From assembly GCA_020746835.1 (NCBI GenBank), contig JAGPNK010000001.1:5084001-5148000 (forward strand): DNA of 64,000 nucleotides. Reading direction: 5' to 3'. A model generated the notes under the pieces. The model saw only the letters and a program-made list of their open reading frames with translations. It did not search any database and was not told the DNA's origin. A program made the position numbers and the translations under genes. Below are positions 35,171-45,412 of the stretch, one piece after another. Position 1 is the first letter of the stretch. Every line of letters starts with the position of its first letter. This DNA comes from Stachybotrys elegans. Lineage: Eukaryota > Ascomycota > Sordariomycetes > Hypocreales > Stachybotryaceae.

Positions 35171-35275
35171 AGCGAAGGGGTGCGACCATATCCAGCCTGG
35201 TAGCCAATGAAGGTTAGAGGCCTGGGTAACACCATAGTACAGCTATTCCTTAGAGTAAAGTGAAGCTACTTCGCT
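35171..35275. repeat. MITE-like element candidate 1 (inverted ends AGCGAAG/CTTCGCT)
   Basis: A left end AGCGAAG at 35171-35177 and a right end CTTCGCT at 35269-35275 are exact inverted complements, each flanked outside by A-rich sequence. The same pair of ends occurs again 0.56 kb to the right. Too short and decayed to assign to a transposon family. Confidence 0.3.
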
Positions 35276-35514
35276 AAAAGGTGTAGAATAAAGATAGAAT
35301 ATAAGGCCTGCTTTGTTTGGACGTGGGCAAGGAGCAAGAAGGAGGTGGTTGCCTGGAGTAGGCGTAATGGCGCTAGCGGCCTGAGTCACTGTGCTTATTT
35401 AGTGGGGCACAGTGGTGGAGTGCGCATCACAGGTACCTCTATTCTTGCACAAGGGGATCACGAGAAAAGGAGAATGAAAGGAGTATTGTAAAGGGAAAGA
35501 AGATGAATATAAGT

Positions 35515-35584
35515 AGAAAAAAGAAGAAGAAGAAAAGAAGAGGAAAGAGAGAGAGAAAGAGGAGAAAAAAGGAAGAAAAAGAAA
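35515..35584 (+). repeat. 70-nt homopurine tract
   Basis: Only A and G occur over 70 consecutive bases, mostly GAA/GA units; a looser purine-rich zone extends left to about 35460. Simple-sequence DNA with no coding content. Confidence 0.8.
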
Positions 35585-35730
35585 CGAGATAAATATAATG
35601 ATAAAATAACAGGATTAAGTAGGTGGAAAGCACAGGTCACTAACAGGGAATTGAATCAATGAATAGCTGAAATAAGTCATTCGCCAAAAAGAGAAATTTC
35701 TCGATTTGGTAAGGCCCGTTGAAAGCAAAA

Positions 35731-35797
35731 AGCGAAGAGGTTTTAGATCATTCCAATAGGAGCGATGGCTTCTGATAATAGCTGTAGCTACTTCGCT
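35731..35797. repeat. MITE-like element candidate 2 (inverted ends AGCGAAG/CTTCGCT)
   Basis: AGCGAAG at 35731-35737 and CTTCGCT at 35791-35797, again in inverted orientation. The left ends of both copies share AAAAAGCGAAGRGG and the right ends share GTAGCTACTTCGCT-like sequence (AGCTACTTCGCT in both). Possibly two decayed copies, or the two ends of one larger 630-bp element. Confidence 0.3.
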
Positions 35798-36160
35798 GAC
35801 AAACAACCGTTTATTTTATGTTATATGCTCTTTTGGGGCTACGTCACGCAACATTGACGTCGCTTTAAAATACTCCAAATTGCAGACTATGAAATTGAGA
35901 CACGTACTTCCATCTGTTTCGCTAGTGTTTTTTTCTGTACAATAATGTATGCCTGTCTTGATTTTATTCATCCAGGCGGTTGTCGTGAACAGGCTAGACG
36001 CTGGTTCTGAGGTGGCGTCGACGTCATCAGGCCACCAAGCACCAGCTCCACGCCCTAGAGAACAGAACACGGTTTGTAGACATTCCCTGCCCGCCTGCAA
36101 CTTCTGCCCTCCTTTCATCATTTCAACTCTGTAGCTTTGGGACAACTCACATTTGAAAAC

Positions 36161-37212
36161 ATGGTCACCACCCGTCGCGGCGCCACCACGAGCCCGGTGC
36201 CCGAGATGAGCAGCAACACCTCGCCCAAGACGGCATCCTCGTCGCCGCCGCGCACGCCGCCCTTCCTGCCCACGCCGCTCGAGACGCTCGTGGCCGCGGC
36301 GTTCCCCGCCATACTCATCTTCGGCACCGTCTTCTCGCTCCTGTCCCCGCAGACGCGTGCCGCGCCGTACGACCCCATCTCGCAGTCGCACTACCAGGAC
36401 CCGGCCGTGGCGCCGAGCTACTTTGCGCGCAAGTCCAACGTCTTCAACGTCTTCTTCGTCAAGCGCGGCTGGGCGTGGACGACGCTCGCCATCCTCTCCT
36501 TCCTGGCCACGCACCCCGCCTTCGGGCCGGCGGCGCTCTCGCCTCGGCGGCTGAGGGCTGCGTCGCGCGGGGCACTCGTCACAGCGTGGTGGTTCCTTGT
36601 TACGCAGTGGTGCTTCGGCGCGCCGATTATCGATCGTGGGTTCCGGTGGACGGGCGGCAAGTGCGAGCTCGCCCAGAGGGAGGTGGAGATGGGCGATACG
36701 AGTGTTGGCGAGATGGTTACGGCCGTGGCCTGTAAGGCGGCTGGCGGTCGCTGGAACGGCGGGCACGACATTTCGGGCCACGTGTTTCTGCTGGTCCTGA
36801 GCACCAGTTTCCTGCTGCAGGAGGTGGGCTGGGAGGCGATTCGCTGGTCTGGCTGGAGAAAGGAGGAGCGGTCCATCATCATGCCGGACGGCGCCCTCAA
36901 GAGTGCGGGTGTCGAAGCTGAGATGACGCCGGGCGAGGGCGCCGGAAAGGATGCGCTGAGTCTCGGTGGACGCGTGGCTGTTGGTATCATGGGACTGAGT
37001 CTCTGGATGCTGCTGATGACGGCCATCTACTTCCACACGTGGTTCGAGAAGGTGAGCGACACACTACGACCCCGAGACGGTAGACGGCCCTTGCTGACCA
37101 TGATATCTAGCTTACGGGGCTTTTGACGGCGACAATTGGGCTGTACGCTGTCTACTACGTGCCGCGGTTCGTACCGGCTTTGAGGAGCATTATTGGAATG
37201 CCGGGAATATAA
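36161..37212 (+). CDS. scs3: FIT2/Scs3-type fat-storage-inducing membrane protein
   Basis: Two exons, 36161..37051 and 37111..37212, 330 aa. The N-terminus (MVTTRRGATTSPVPEM) is Ser/Thr/Pro-rich and cytosolic-looking. Hydrophobic segments follow near residues 40-60, 105-120, 205-225 and 265-290, and the short second exon adds a last one (TGLLTATIGLYAVYYVP). The family signature is clear: GGHDISGHVFLLVLS with a conserved histidine at about residue 207, and AIYFHTWFEK with the second histidine at about residue 292. These two histidines are the proposed catalytic pair of FIT2 acyl-CoA diphosphatases in the endoplasmic reticulum, which support lipid-droplet budding and phospholipid homeostasis. 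The minus-strand frame covering this gene is a shadow. Confidence 0.9.
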
Positions 37213-37509
37213 GAGTGTGCTGGAAAGAGGGTGTTGGTATGGCACGGACGGTTGCATGGCTGGCGCTTGGTGGTAGACAGCATAGTAGATTATTCCACTC
37301 TACGACTGAATTAGAAACTTAGGAATGATGCGAGAATACTATCAACTTATTTTTAAACAAACTTGTGCATTTTCCTTGTGATCTCATAGTTAGAAGCAGC
37401 ACAGTTTGAGACCCGGTTCGGCACGGTCTAGCAGCATATCTGGGTCCTTGGCTTCGCTTCAATCAATTGAGAACCAACGTCATTGCAGATTCACACATCC
37501 CATCATATC

Positions 37510-38557
37510 ATGAACCGTGTAAAACCACCGGCAAACCTGCCCGCTCTGGTCAAGCAGACCTTTGCAAAGGCCCGCGCCGACAATGAGCTGCACTACTTCC
37601 CCACGCAGGTGACGACGCTCACAGCCGATTCCATTCCGGTACGTCCGAAGCAGCGCAGCACAGCGCACCGCATCGTCTGGCAGCAAGAGTAGGCGACTGA
37701 CCATTTTTTTGCAGTTCCAGCTCCGATTCTCTCCGGCGCTGGCAAACAAGCCGAAAGGCCCTTCGTCGGACCCAGCCAAGCCCAGCAAACCATTTGACCC
37801 GTTTGCGAACCCCCCCGCGGGCTTGCTGGTGACGGACCTGGCGCCCTCGCATTTCCTGGTGCTCAACAAGTTCGCCGTGGTGCCGGAGCACTTCATCCTC
37901 GCCACAAAGGAGTACAAGCTACAGACGCACGTGCTTGAGGAGGACGACCTGGAGGCGACGCTGGCGTGCATCAAGGCGTATGAGGATGCGCGAGGTGACC
38001 CCGAGGACAATGACGGACTGTACGCCTTCTTCAACTGCGGGGAGCACTCGGGAGCGAGCCAGCCGCACAGACATATCCAGCTGCTGCCGGTGGCGAGGAT
38101 GAGGGATGGCCTAGGTCCGGAGAGCAGCTGGAGCGTGCTGGCCGAGCGGCTGGACGCGCAGAAGGCGCCGTTTGCGACGTTTGCTGAGACCATCAGCTTG
38201 GAAATTTCGAGCGCCGACCTGTACGCCGCGTACCTGCGTGTGTACCGACGAGCGTGCCGTGCGATGAGCGCGCACATGGGTGCTGCCGAGACGGACGAGG
38301 CGCCCGCGAAGGGGGAGAGCCGGATCAGCTACAACATGGCCATGACGAGGAGCACAATCGTGGTGTGCCCGCGGGTGACGGAGGGGGCCAACATTGTGAG
38401 CACGGAGGGGGTTGCGCTGGGATCGCTGGCGCTGAATGGGACGTTATTGGCGGGGACGGCACTGGTGAAGAACGAGTTGGAGTGGGAGGCTTTGAAGAGG
38501 GATCCCGAGGGTCTGCTGAGGGTGCTCAAGGCGATTGGGATTCCTGTACAAGCGTAG
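37510..38557 (+). CDS. apa2: ATP adenylyltransferase / Ap4A phosphorylase (Apa1/Apa2-like)
   Basis: Two exons, 37510..37638 and 37715..38557, 323 aa. The acceptor is preceded by a T-run (TTTTTTTGCAG). The HIT-superfamily core HSGASQPHRHIQLLPV contains the HxHxQ motif (His161, His163, Gln165); the central histidine forms the nucleotidyl intermediate. Conserved flanks include HFLVLNKFAVVPEHFILATKEYKLQT and ISYNMAMTRSTIVVCPR. The enzyme splits diadenosine tetraphosphate with phosphate to ATP and ADP, and can run in reverse with sulfate or ADP as acceptors. It follows scs3 on the same strand 297 bp downstream; no functional link is evident. The length matches the family. Confidence 0.93.
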
Positions 38558-40034
38558 ATCTGGATTGGACAGTGCGTTTACAGTCTTTGTGGCAAGCTAT
38601 CTGGGAATGGAAGATGGCGGTATGCAGGTTCCCATGATGGCGCCGATACAACCGCACCGCCTTTTGGATAAACAGAAGCAAACGCCAGGTCCGGAAAACG
38701 CTTCCGATAAGAAGCTTGGACGCGAAAGCAACGCAGCAATCAAACAATATCGTACTGGATTTATGTACTCCTGGATCCGCGGTGAATGACGCCCAGGATT
38801 GTTATTTGGCATGTTTGGAGCGTGGCGCCCGGGAGCCGCATCAAGCTTAACTGCTAGGTGCCGCTGCGTTGCGTAACACGTCCCATGTCTAGGGGAAAAG
38901 GGGGAGGGATACGGGCGCTCGGTAGATGCCACCGGCAGGGCTATTCCGGCGTTCTGGAAGATGCTTGTGTGACGGCGTTAGTAGGTATCTTTGACATGCC
39001 AAGAGGCAGGGAGGGAGGGAGAGGCTCTTTCGGGAGCCCGTGCTGGCGTGGGATGGTGCCTACAGGGAGCGGCCGGGGAAGGATTGAGGCAGGGAGTGTG
39101 CGGTCTGCTGGGGGATATTGGAGGGTTTATGGGGGTGGTGAGGTGTGGTGTTATATAGGATGGTGGTCTGGATGAGAGGGTGGTGATGGAGCGAGGACAA
39201 GAGATGGGGTAGTAGACCAGAACTAGCTGTTCTTGAGATGAGGAGTGTTGCTATAAATATTACTATGCTTGACTGGATGATAAATATCTACATATGTATG
39301 TTTAATGCTCAGGGCAAAAGATAGAGGAGTTAGGGCACGTTATAGGCAGCCCACCTCCTATGGCCATTATCAGGTACATTATCTTCTGGCATCTGCCAGC
39401 ACCTGTTTTATCTAACGCGAGATACATCTCGGCACGCGCATCTATTTCGTGACTATACGCGTCAATGTATCATTTACCTTCTGCTCTCCAACTCTCTTCC
39501 TCACCTTGTGCTATCTCTTGTCTCTACTACCCTGACCCTGATCTTTGCCTCCTCTCTACCGATCATCCAATCCACCCCCTCCCACCTCACCTCTTCTTCC
39601 AAGCCATCGTCATATCCACGGGACCCTGCTTTTTCGTTCCCGGAGGCGCGCTACTACCCGTATCTTGTTGACTGACGCCGTCTCCGCGTGAGAGGGGGCC
39701 CTGTCATCTGTTCCCGCTGCACTGACTCCCAAGGTAAAGAACCCGGATATCCACAGACCACGCACGTTGACGTCTGGGCAAGCTTCTTTGACCGGCGGGG
39801 GCTGACGTTGTTTCAGAGATTGCTGTATTTTTGTATTCCGTTCTTCTGCCCTGGATGGCTTGTACCAGGACGAGACGTCGCTCGACGTTAAATAGGTCGT
39901 CGTTATCCTCCACTTCTCATGTCAAAGCATCCAGGTCCTATCGCTTTGACACCACTCGAGATTCCCATAAACGCATTGGAGGCTGCACGAACAGGGTGAG
40001 AGGCTGCAGTGCTGATCCGCTCTATACATCTAGC
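38558..40034. other. Intergenic, upstream of the Myb-like gene
   Basis: 1.5 kb. G-rich repeats of GGGAGG/GGTGG type at 39000-39200 and a C/T-rich part from 39470 onward. Short open frames only. The frame containing the proposed start codon of the Myb-like gene is open upstream to 39831, so a longer first exon cannot be excluded. Confidence 0.45.
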
Positions 40035-41382
40035 ATGGATGAAGGAATCCAGGGCAAGCCATTCTGCGAGGTAAGTGTCCGTCTCTGCATTCGTCTCATG
40101 TCGCTCGCTAATCTTTCCCCCATCTCAAGATACACGATGGCTTTTTTAACAACGCCTTCTTCTACCAAGACGCATCATTTCAGGGATTTCAGGCTAAGAG
40201 CATGAGCCTTGACAGCTATCTTGACGGCGAGCACTGCCCTTGCTCATCCAGCGCAGACACATCACCCAGCACGGCATACGTTACGCTCGCCATGCTCGAA
40301 AACAAGCATGGCAGCTCAGCTCGGTGGTTGGGACCAATCAACGACCAGCTCGGCGTGCGCCAAGTTTGCCGTACGTCGTCGTCGGGGAATGATGGCAGCG
40401 ATTCCCCGTGCATCCCGTGCGGCCCATGCTCCAGAGGCGGCACTCCGTCGGAAGCCTCCATGTTTGCTTCAACGGCGGTTGCAGAGGGCAGCGACGTGGA
40501 CGACGTACCAGGACTACTCGGTTGCCAAACTTGCCTCCTGCAAGAATCTTCTTCCTGCTTCGCTCCTTGCGTTTATGTTTCGCCCTCGGAGCTAGAGATG
40601 TCGCCCGCCGCGTGCGACACGTCAGCTTTCAACAGCTCAGCTAGCTCAGCCTTCTCAGACTCCTCAATCGATGACGAGAACATTGTCGAAATGGCTGCCT
40701 GCTCGCTGGAAGATGCCCCAACGCCGATGGAATCGACGCCGTCGCCCGCCCAAGGGAGAGGCAGCGCCCAAGAGTCGCCGTCGCAGTCGCGGCAGCATTC
40801 TAGAAGAAAGCTGCCGGACCGCGCACCCCCCAGGCAAGCAGCAGCTCGCAAGCCAGCCGCACCCAAGCCAGCCGCCAAAGCGCAACCTGGCCACGAGAAG
40901 AAAAAAGCCGCCGAAAGCCTGCCTCCTTCCCCCAACAAGGCCCAGCATCCAAATCAACCTCCCATTTTCCCGGATCGCGCGGCCGAGGACCAGTACATAC
41001 TGGATATGAGGAAGAAGGGCTACTCGTACAAGAAGATTCACGAACTGGGAGGGTTCGATAAAGAGGTCTCGTCGCTGCGAGGCCGCCACAGGGTCCTGAC
41101 GAGAGACAAGTCGGAGCGCGTCCGCAAGCCGCAGTGGACAGCGGAGGATGTAAGTGAATGACCTCTTCTCTCTATACTGCTCTACAGTAGCTGACAGTCC
41201 CACAGCGGGAGCTGCTTCCCACCATCGTTCGTCAGGTCAGAAGGCAGCACGGTGGAAAGAAGGGACTGCCTTGGGAAAAGGTAGCAGAGGCGTTTCGTGC
41301 GCACGGAGGAGGGTCCTACCCGTTCAGTGCCACGGCCTGTCATAAAATGTGGGACACCATCAGGCAGAATGAGGGGAACTAG
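40035..41382 (+). CDS. Myb/SANT-like DNA-binding protein, fungal-specific
   Basis: Three exons, 40035..40070, 40130..41149 and 41206..41382, 410 aa. The first exon encodes MDEGIQGKPFCE; the second is Ser/Ala/Pro-rich with scattered Cys (CIPCGPC, GCQTC) and a basic Lys/Ala/Pro block near residues 240-290. The C-terminal 120 residues hold the recognisable part: QYILDMRKKGYSYKKIHELGGF, a helix-turn-helix-like segment, then RKPQWTAEDRELLPTIVRQV and KGLPWEKVAEAFRAHGGGSYPFSATACHKMW, with tryptophan spacing like a Myb repeat. A nuclear DNA-binding role is likely but no target can be inferred. The first-exon choice is uncertain, as the frame is open upstream. Confidence 0.65.
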
Positions 41383-41898
41383 GATGTAACGGGCTTCTTA
41401 CATGTCGGCGTTGTTATTGATTGGCGCGATGGATATGGCCTGGAAAGAGAACCTTTGTTAAGGGAGCGAGATTGGGTACGGGCAATGTTGCGTAGGCTCT
41501 GGCGTTGTATCTAGATGATTGTGACGGATTTCCTTCTTTCTCTAATGTCACTGTTTTGACGGCGAGCCTGATCTCAATCTTGCCATGTGATGGAAACGTG
41601 ATCTAGATGTATTTGATATAGATGTCATTCTCAGGACTAAACCTGCGTTGGAATCAGATGAGCGCCCACGCTCAAGACCCATGGGTGAGTGACTTGCATT
41701 CGCAGCCAGCTACAAGTACAAAGCCCATCTTTTATCAGAGTGTCCGTATCCGCCCAAAACGCCTGGTATGTTACCGTCAAAGAAGGACCACCGAAACGCA
41801 AACAGAAACGCTGAAGATGGTCGAGGCACCTCCAACGCGCGTATGTACCCGAAGAAGAAGAAGAGGAGGAAGAAGACGCAGGAAAGAATGTTGCCAGA
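41383..41898. other. Convergent 3' intergenic region
   Basis: About 0.5 kb between the Myb-like gene (+) and atg27 (-). Nothing recognised; a GAAGAAG-rich stretch lies near 41850-41880. Confidence 0.5.
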
Positions 41899-43070
41899 TT
41901 AGTCGTCCCACTCTTCGTCGAGCTGGTCGATGAGACGGTTCTCGGCCTCGGAGTTTCGGTGGCGGCTGCTGGGGCTGGAGCTCAGGTGGCTGTAGCCGCG
42001 GCGGCTGGGCACGAGGCGCAGGCACTTTGCGACGAGGATGAAGAACATGTCCTGCAAGCACCAAAAATAGAAGAGGGCCTCAAGGTCAGCGATAGGGAAA
42101 GCCGGGCTTGCCGCGAGGGGAACCAACGCTGATGAAGCTCCAGATGCCGGCCCAGAGCTGGTAGTTGGGGAGCTGGCGCCAGCCGCGGGCGTGGGCGACG
42201 GTGCGGTTGTAGAAGACGCCGCCGAGGATGTAGACGAGGACGGCGATGACGAGGATCAGGCCGAAGACGCTGCCGGGGCCGACGCTGCCGGGCTTGTGGG
42301 GCTCGGCGTGCGCGCAGGCGTGCAGGGACCGCGCCTCGAAGAAGTAGGCGCACTCGTCTGGGTCGGTGCCCACAAAGGAAACGGTGGCCTGCGTGCTGCC
42401 CGGGTCGCGGTCGCACAGGAACGAGATGGTCGTCGACTTGCGACGCGTGGCGTTGACGGCGGCGCTTGACTCGGATTTGCGCAGCCCGGGAACGAGGGCG
42501 TCGTCCTCGTCGTCGTAGAAGTACGCGTTGGCGTCGTCGCGCTTGCTCTTCTTGGTCGCCGACTCAGCGTCTGGGCCGCAGGGAGAACCGCCGGTGTACT
42601 GCAGCACGAGCTTGCGCCCTCGACTTAGCAGGTCCTGGGACTCGGAGCTGGGAGCTTGGTTAGCAGTCGGTGAGGTCGTCCGGACGCATTCGTACAAACC
42701 CTATCGAGTAGAACTTGCCGTGGGACTCGTAATAGGCGCTGACGTTGGCCCACAGCGTCTGGTTGACGCCAATGACATCCAGGATGGGCTCGACGACGGC
42801 GCCGCAGATGTTGAGGGTGAAGTTCTTGCCGTAGTCGTGGCCCTTTGCGTGGTAGTCCTTCACGATGAGCCCCCTGTGCGTTTTCCCGTCCTCGGCGGCG
42901 ACGGCCATGTCGGGACGGAGGTCGAAGAAGGCACCGCTGCCTGACGACGACGTCGCCGTGCAAGCCGGGACGTGCGTCGTCGAGGAGGGCACCTCATCGT
43001 CATTGTAGACCTGCGTAGCGCTGGCGGAGGCGACGAGCAGCGCCAGGACCGCTGCTTGTGGCACACGCAT
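41899..43070 (-). CDS. atg27: Autophagy-related protein Atg27 (mannose-6-phosphate receptor-like)
   Basis: Three exons: complement(41899..42051, 42128..42647, 42700..43070), 347 aa. The signal peptide is MRVPQAAVLALLVASASA. The lumenal part has the mannose-6-phosphate-receptor-homology layout: AFFDLRPDM, LNICGAVV, GKFYSIG, LVLQYTGGSPC, ISFLCDR and FFEARSLHACA, with Cys residues available for disulfides. One transmembrane segment follows (GSVFGLILVIAVLVYILGGV). The short cytosolic tail contains YSHL, a YxxPhi sorting signal placed like the one used by yeast Atg27, and ends acidic (DQLDEEWDD). Known Atg27 cycles between Golgi, endosome and vacuole and helps Atg9 trafficking. The gene is divergent from erg24. 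Confidence 0.88.
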
Positions 43071-43605
43071 AATGTGCAAGCAGGTGTGATGTCGTCAAGG
43101 CCACGGGATTTGCGACGGGGGGGTTTGGCTCGACGGAGGAGGAATTTCTGGAACGCGGGATGACGATTCGTCGGACGGAACAGATCAATCGAACGGCTAG
43201 CTCTTCGCGAGGAGAATTCGATCGGCGCGGGCTCGATGTAGGCCGGATAAATGGCGAAACAGGATGGATGAGGCTCCTAAACTCTTGCGTCTACGTTGTT
43301 CGTTGAAGGTTGACCAAGTCCGTCCGTCCCCTAAACTGGAGTGGATATAATTCGGTGGTGCCTTGGCCGTTCCGTCACAAGCTGTCCACTACTAACTTAC
43401 GACGCCACCGTCGAATCGCGCCTGATTGGCCCAAGGATTCTGAAACTGCCTCCCGTGGCGGGTCTGCATAAAACACCACTGTGCACTTCATAATTGGTGG
43501 CCTTTGGCTGACGAACTACCTAATGCACGGCGTTATGTATTATCCGGATCCCGCCCACCAGACGAGGAAGGGGGGATGGGATGGTGGGGCACGGGCCAGG
43601 CGCCA

Positions 43606-43628
43606 ATTGTCATGAGCTCATCGGCTTT
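43606..43628 (+). repeat. 23-bp direct repeat, distal copy, with 10-bp palindrome
   Basis: Starts ATTGTCATGAGC and ends CATCGGCTTT. It includes ATGAGCTCAT, a perfect palindrome. Identical over 23 bases to 43701-43723; it lies about 215 bp upstream of the erg24 start codon. Confidence 0.7.
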
Positions 43629-43700
43629 GCACTAACCTCTGCTATTCCTTTTCCGCAAGTCTGCAAGTCTAGGAGCTTGTCGGCGTTGGCAGTTCCACAT

Positions 43701-43723
43701 ATTGTCATGAGCTCATCGGCTTT
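43701..43723 (+). repeat. 23-bp direct repeat, proximal copy, with 10-bp palindrome
   Basis: Second identical copy, 95 bp downstream of the first and about 120 bp upstream of the erg24 ATG. The palindromic core has ATGA/TCAT half-sites like a CRE-type bZIP site, but with GC instead of CG in the centre. Confidence 0.7.
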
Positions 43724-43825
43724 CAACACTCCCGCCCCAGCTAGAGTCGCTGCGTAAATCTTGAACTTCATCTGCTCGACTTGATTTCATCCGCAATTCT
43801 CACTCGATCGTCGCTCTCAAGGCTG

Positions 43826-45412
43826 ATGCAACGAAAGCGACAAATGGCGCCCAAGACCAAAGCCAAATCCGCTGCCCATGGGGAAGAGCCCCACGGATAT
43901 GAATTCCTCGGCCCGTAAGTCCCCTCTGCACATCACATTATGTCTGACTTGTCTGACACGTCTCAGTCCTGGCGCCTTTGGCATCTCCTTCCTACTGCCT
44001 GTCCTGGTGTACTTCTTTGCCTTTGCCTGCAATGACATCTCAGGCTGCCCTGCGCCGTCTCTGCTGCACCCACGCAGCCTCTCCCTTGGCCAGCTCAAGA
44101 AGGAGGTGGGCTGGCCAGAGGATGGCATTTGGGGCTTGGGCAGCTGGAAAGCCATGGGCGCCGTGGTTGGATACAATGTCCTCAACCTAGTACTGTACCG
44201 CTTGCTGCCTGCCACTGAGGTGGAGGGAACTGTTCTCAGAACGGGCGGTCGTCTCAAGTATCGTCTGAATAGTAAGTCATGATTCCATCGCGCCGTGATA
44301 CGTGGGTTGACATGGCATTAGCGATGGCTTGCAATAGCGCTATCCTTGCTATCCTTGCTGCTGGCACCATCGCCCAGGGTGCAGAGTTCCCCGTTTGGAC
44401 CTTCATCAGCGACAACTACATTCAAATCCTTACGTCCAACCTCATCATCTCATACATCGTTGCAGTCTTTGTCTATGTGCGAAGCTTCAGCGTCAAGTCC
44501 GGCAACAAGGAGAACCGTGAGCTGGCTCTGGGTGGCATTTCTGGCAACCTCCTGTACGATTGGTTCATTGGTCGAGAGCTGAACCCTCGCGTCGACATTC
44601 CCTTGATCGGCGAGGTTGACCTCAAAGAGTTTTTGGAGCTGCGCCCCGGCATGCTGGGATGGATCATCATGAACTGCACCTGGGTCGCCCACCAGTACCG
44701 CAACTTTGGGTACATTACTGACAGCATCCTGTGCATCACCATTGTGCAGGCTATCTACACGATAGACTCGTGGTGGTTCGAGGACGCCATCCTCACGACC
44801 ATCGACATCACTACGGATGGCTTCGGAATGATGCTGTCGTTTGCCGATTTCGTGTGGGAGCCTTACATGTACGCCCTCCAGACGAGATACCTTGCCATGC
44901 ACCCCGTGTCGCTGGGTCCTGTCCACCTCGTTGGCACACTCTCCATCATCTTGGCTGGTTTCTACATCTTCCGGTCTGCCAATCTCGAGAAGAACAAGTT
45001 CCGTACCAACCCGGATGACCCCAGCGTCGCCCACCTGAAGTACATTGAGACCAAGCGCGGCACCAAGCTCCTCACCTCGGGCTGGTGGGGTGTTGCGCGA
45101 CACATCAACTACCTCGGTGACTGGCTCCAGGCCTGGGCCTACTCGCTTCCCACGGGACTGGCTGGCTATCAGATCCTGTCAGCAGGTACCGTGGTTCAGG
45201 GAGGCAGCATTATGAAGGACGGCCGTGTGGTGGTCCAGGGAGAGGCTAAGGGATGGGGCATGCTGTTTACGTATTTTTATCTGGTGTACTTTGCGATACT
45301 CCTCATCCACCGGGAGAAACGTGACGACACAAAGTGCCAACGCAAGTACGGTGAGGACTGGACCAAGTACAAGAAGACTGTGCGGTGGAAGATTTTGCCC
45401 GGCATCTACTAA
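43826..45412 (+). CDS. erg24: Delta(14)-sterol reductase Erg24
   Basis: Three exons, 43826..43914, 43967..44271 and 44322..45412. There are two in-frame starts: 43826 (MQRKRQMAPK, 494 aa) and 43844 (MAPKTKAK, 488 aa). A polytopic membrane protein of the ergosterol pathway that reduces the C14-C15 double bond after Erg11 acts, in the endoplasmic reticulum. Family signatures include EFLGPPGAFG at the N-terminus, GNLLYDWFIGRELNPR, LRPGMLGWIIMNC, DGFGMMLSFADFVWEPYMYALQTRYL, ARHINYLGDWLQAWAYSLPTG, and KYGEDWTKYKKTVRWKILPGIY at the C-terminus. Erg24 is a target of morpholine fungicides. No damage is seen. The upstream 23-bp repeats are candidate control sites. Confidence 0.95.

Larger units (their letters stand above)
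34256..36160. other. Low-complexity, repeat-bearing intergenic region
   Basis: 1.9 kb, AT-rich, with a 70-nt uninterrupted purine run at 35515-35584, A-rich runs at 35096-35126, and short inverted repeats listed separately. No protein gene is supported. Confidence 0.5.
43071..43843. promoter_or_regulatory. Divergent promoter region between atg27 and erg24
   Basis: About 770 bp between the start codons. It contains a perfect 23-bp direct repeat, listed separately, on the erg24-proximal side. No standard TATA box is obvious. Confidence 0.55.

Noticed and set aside
35816..37036. 406-codon minus-strand frame over the FIT2 gene
   Set aside because: Arg/Pro/Gly-rich low-complexity translation without domains; the opposite strand has the conserved FIT2 histidine motifs.
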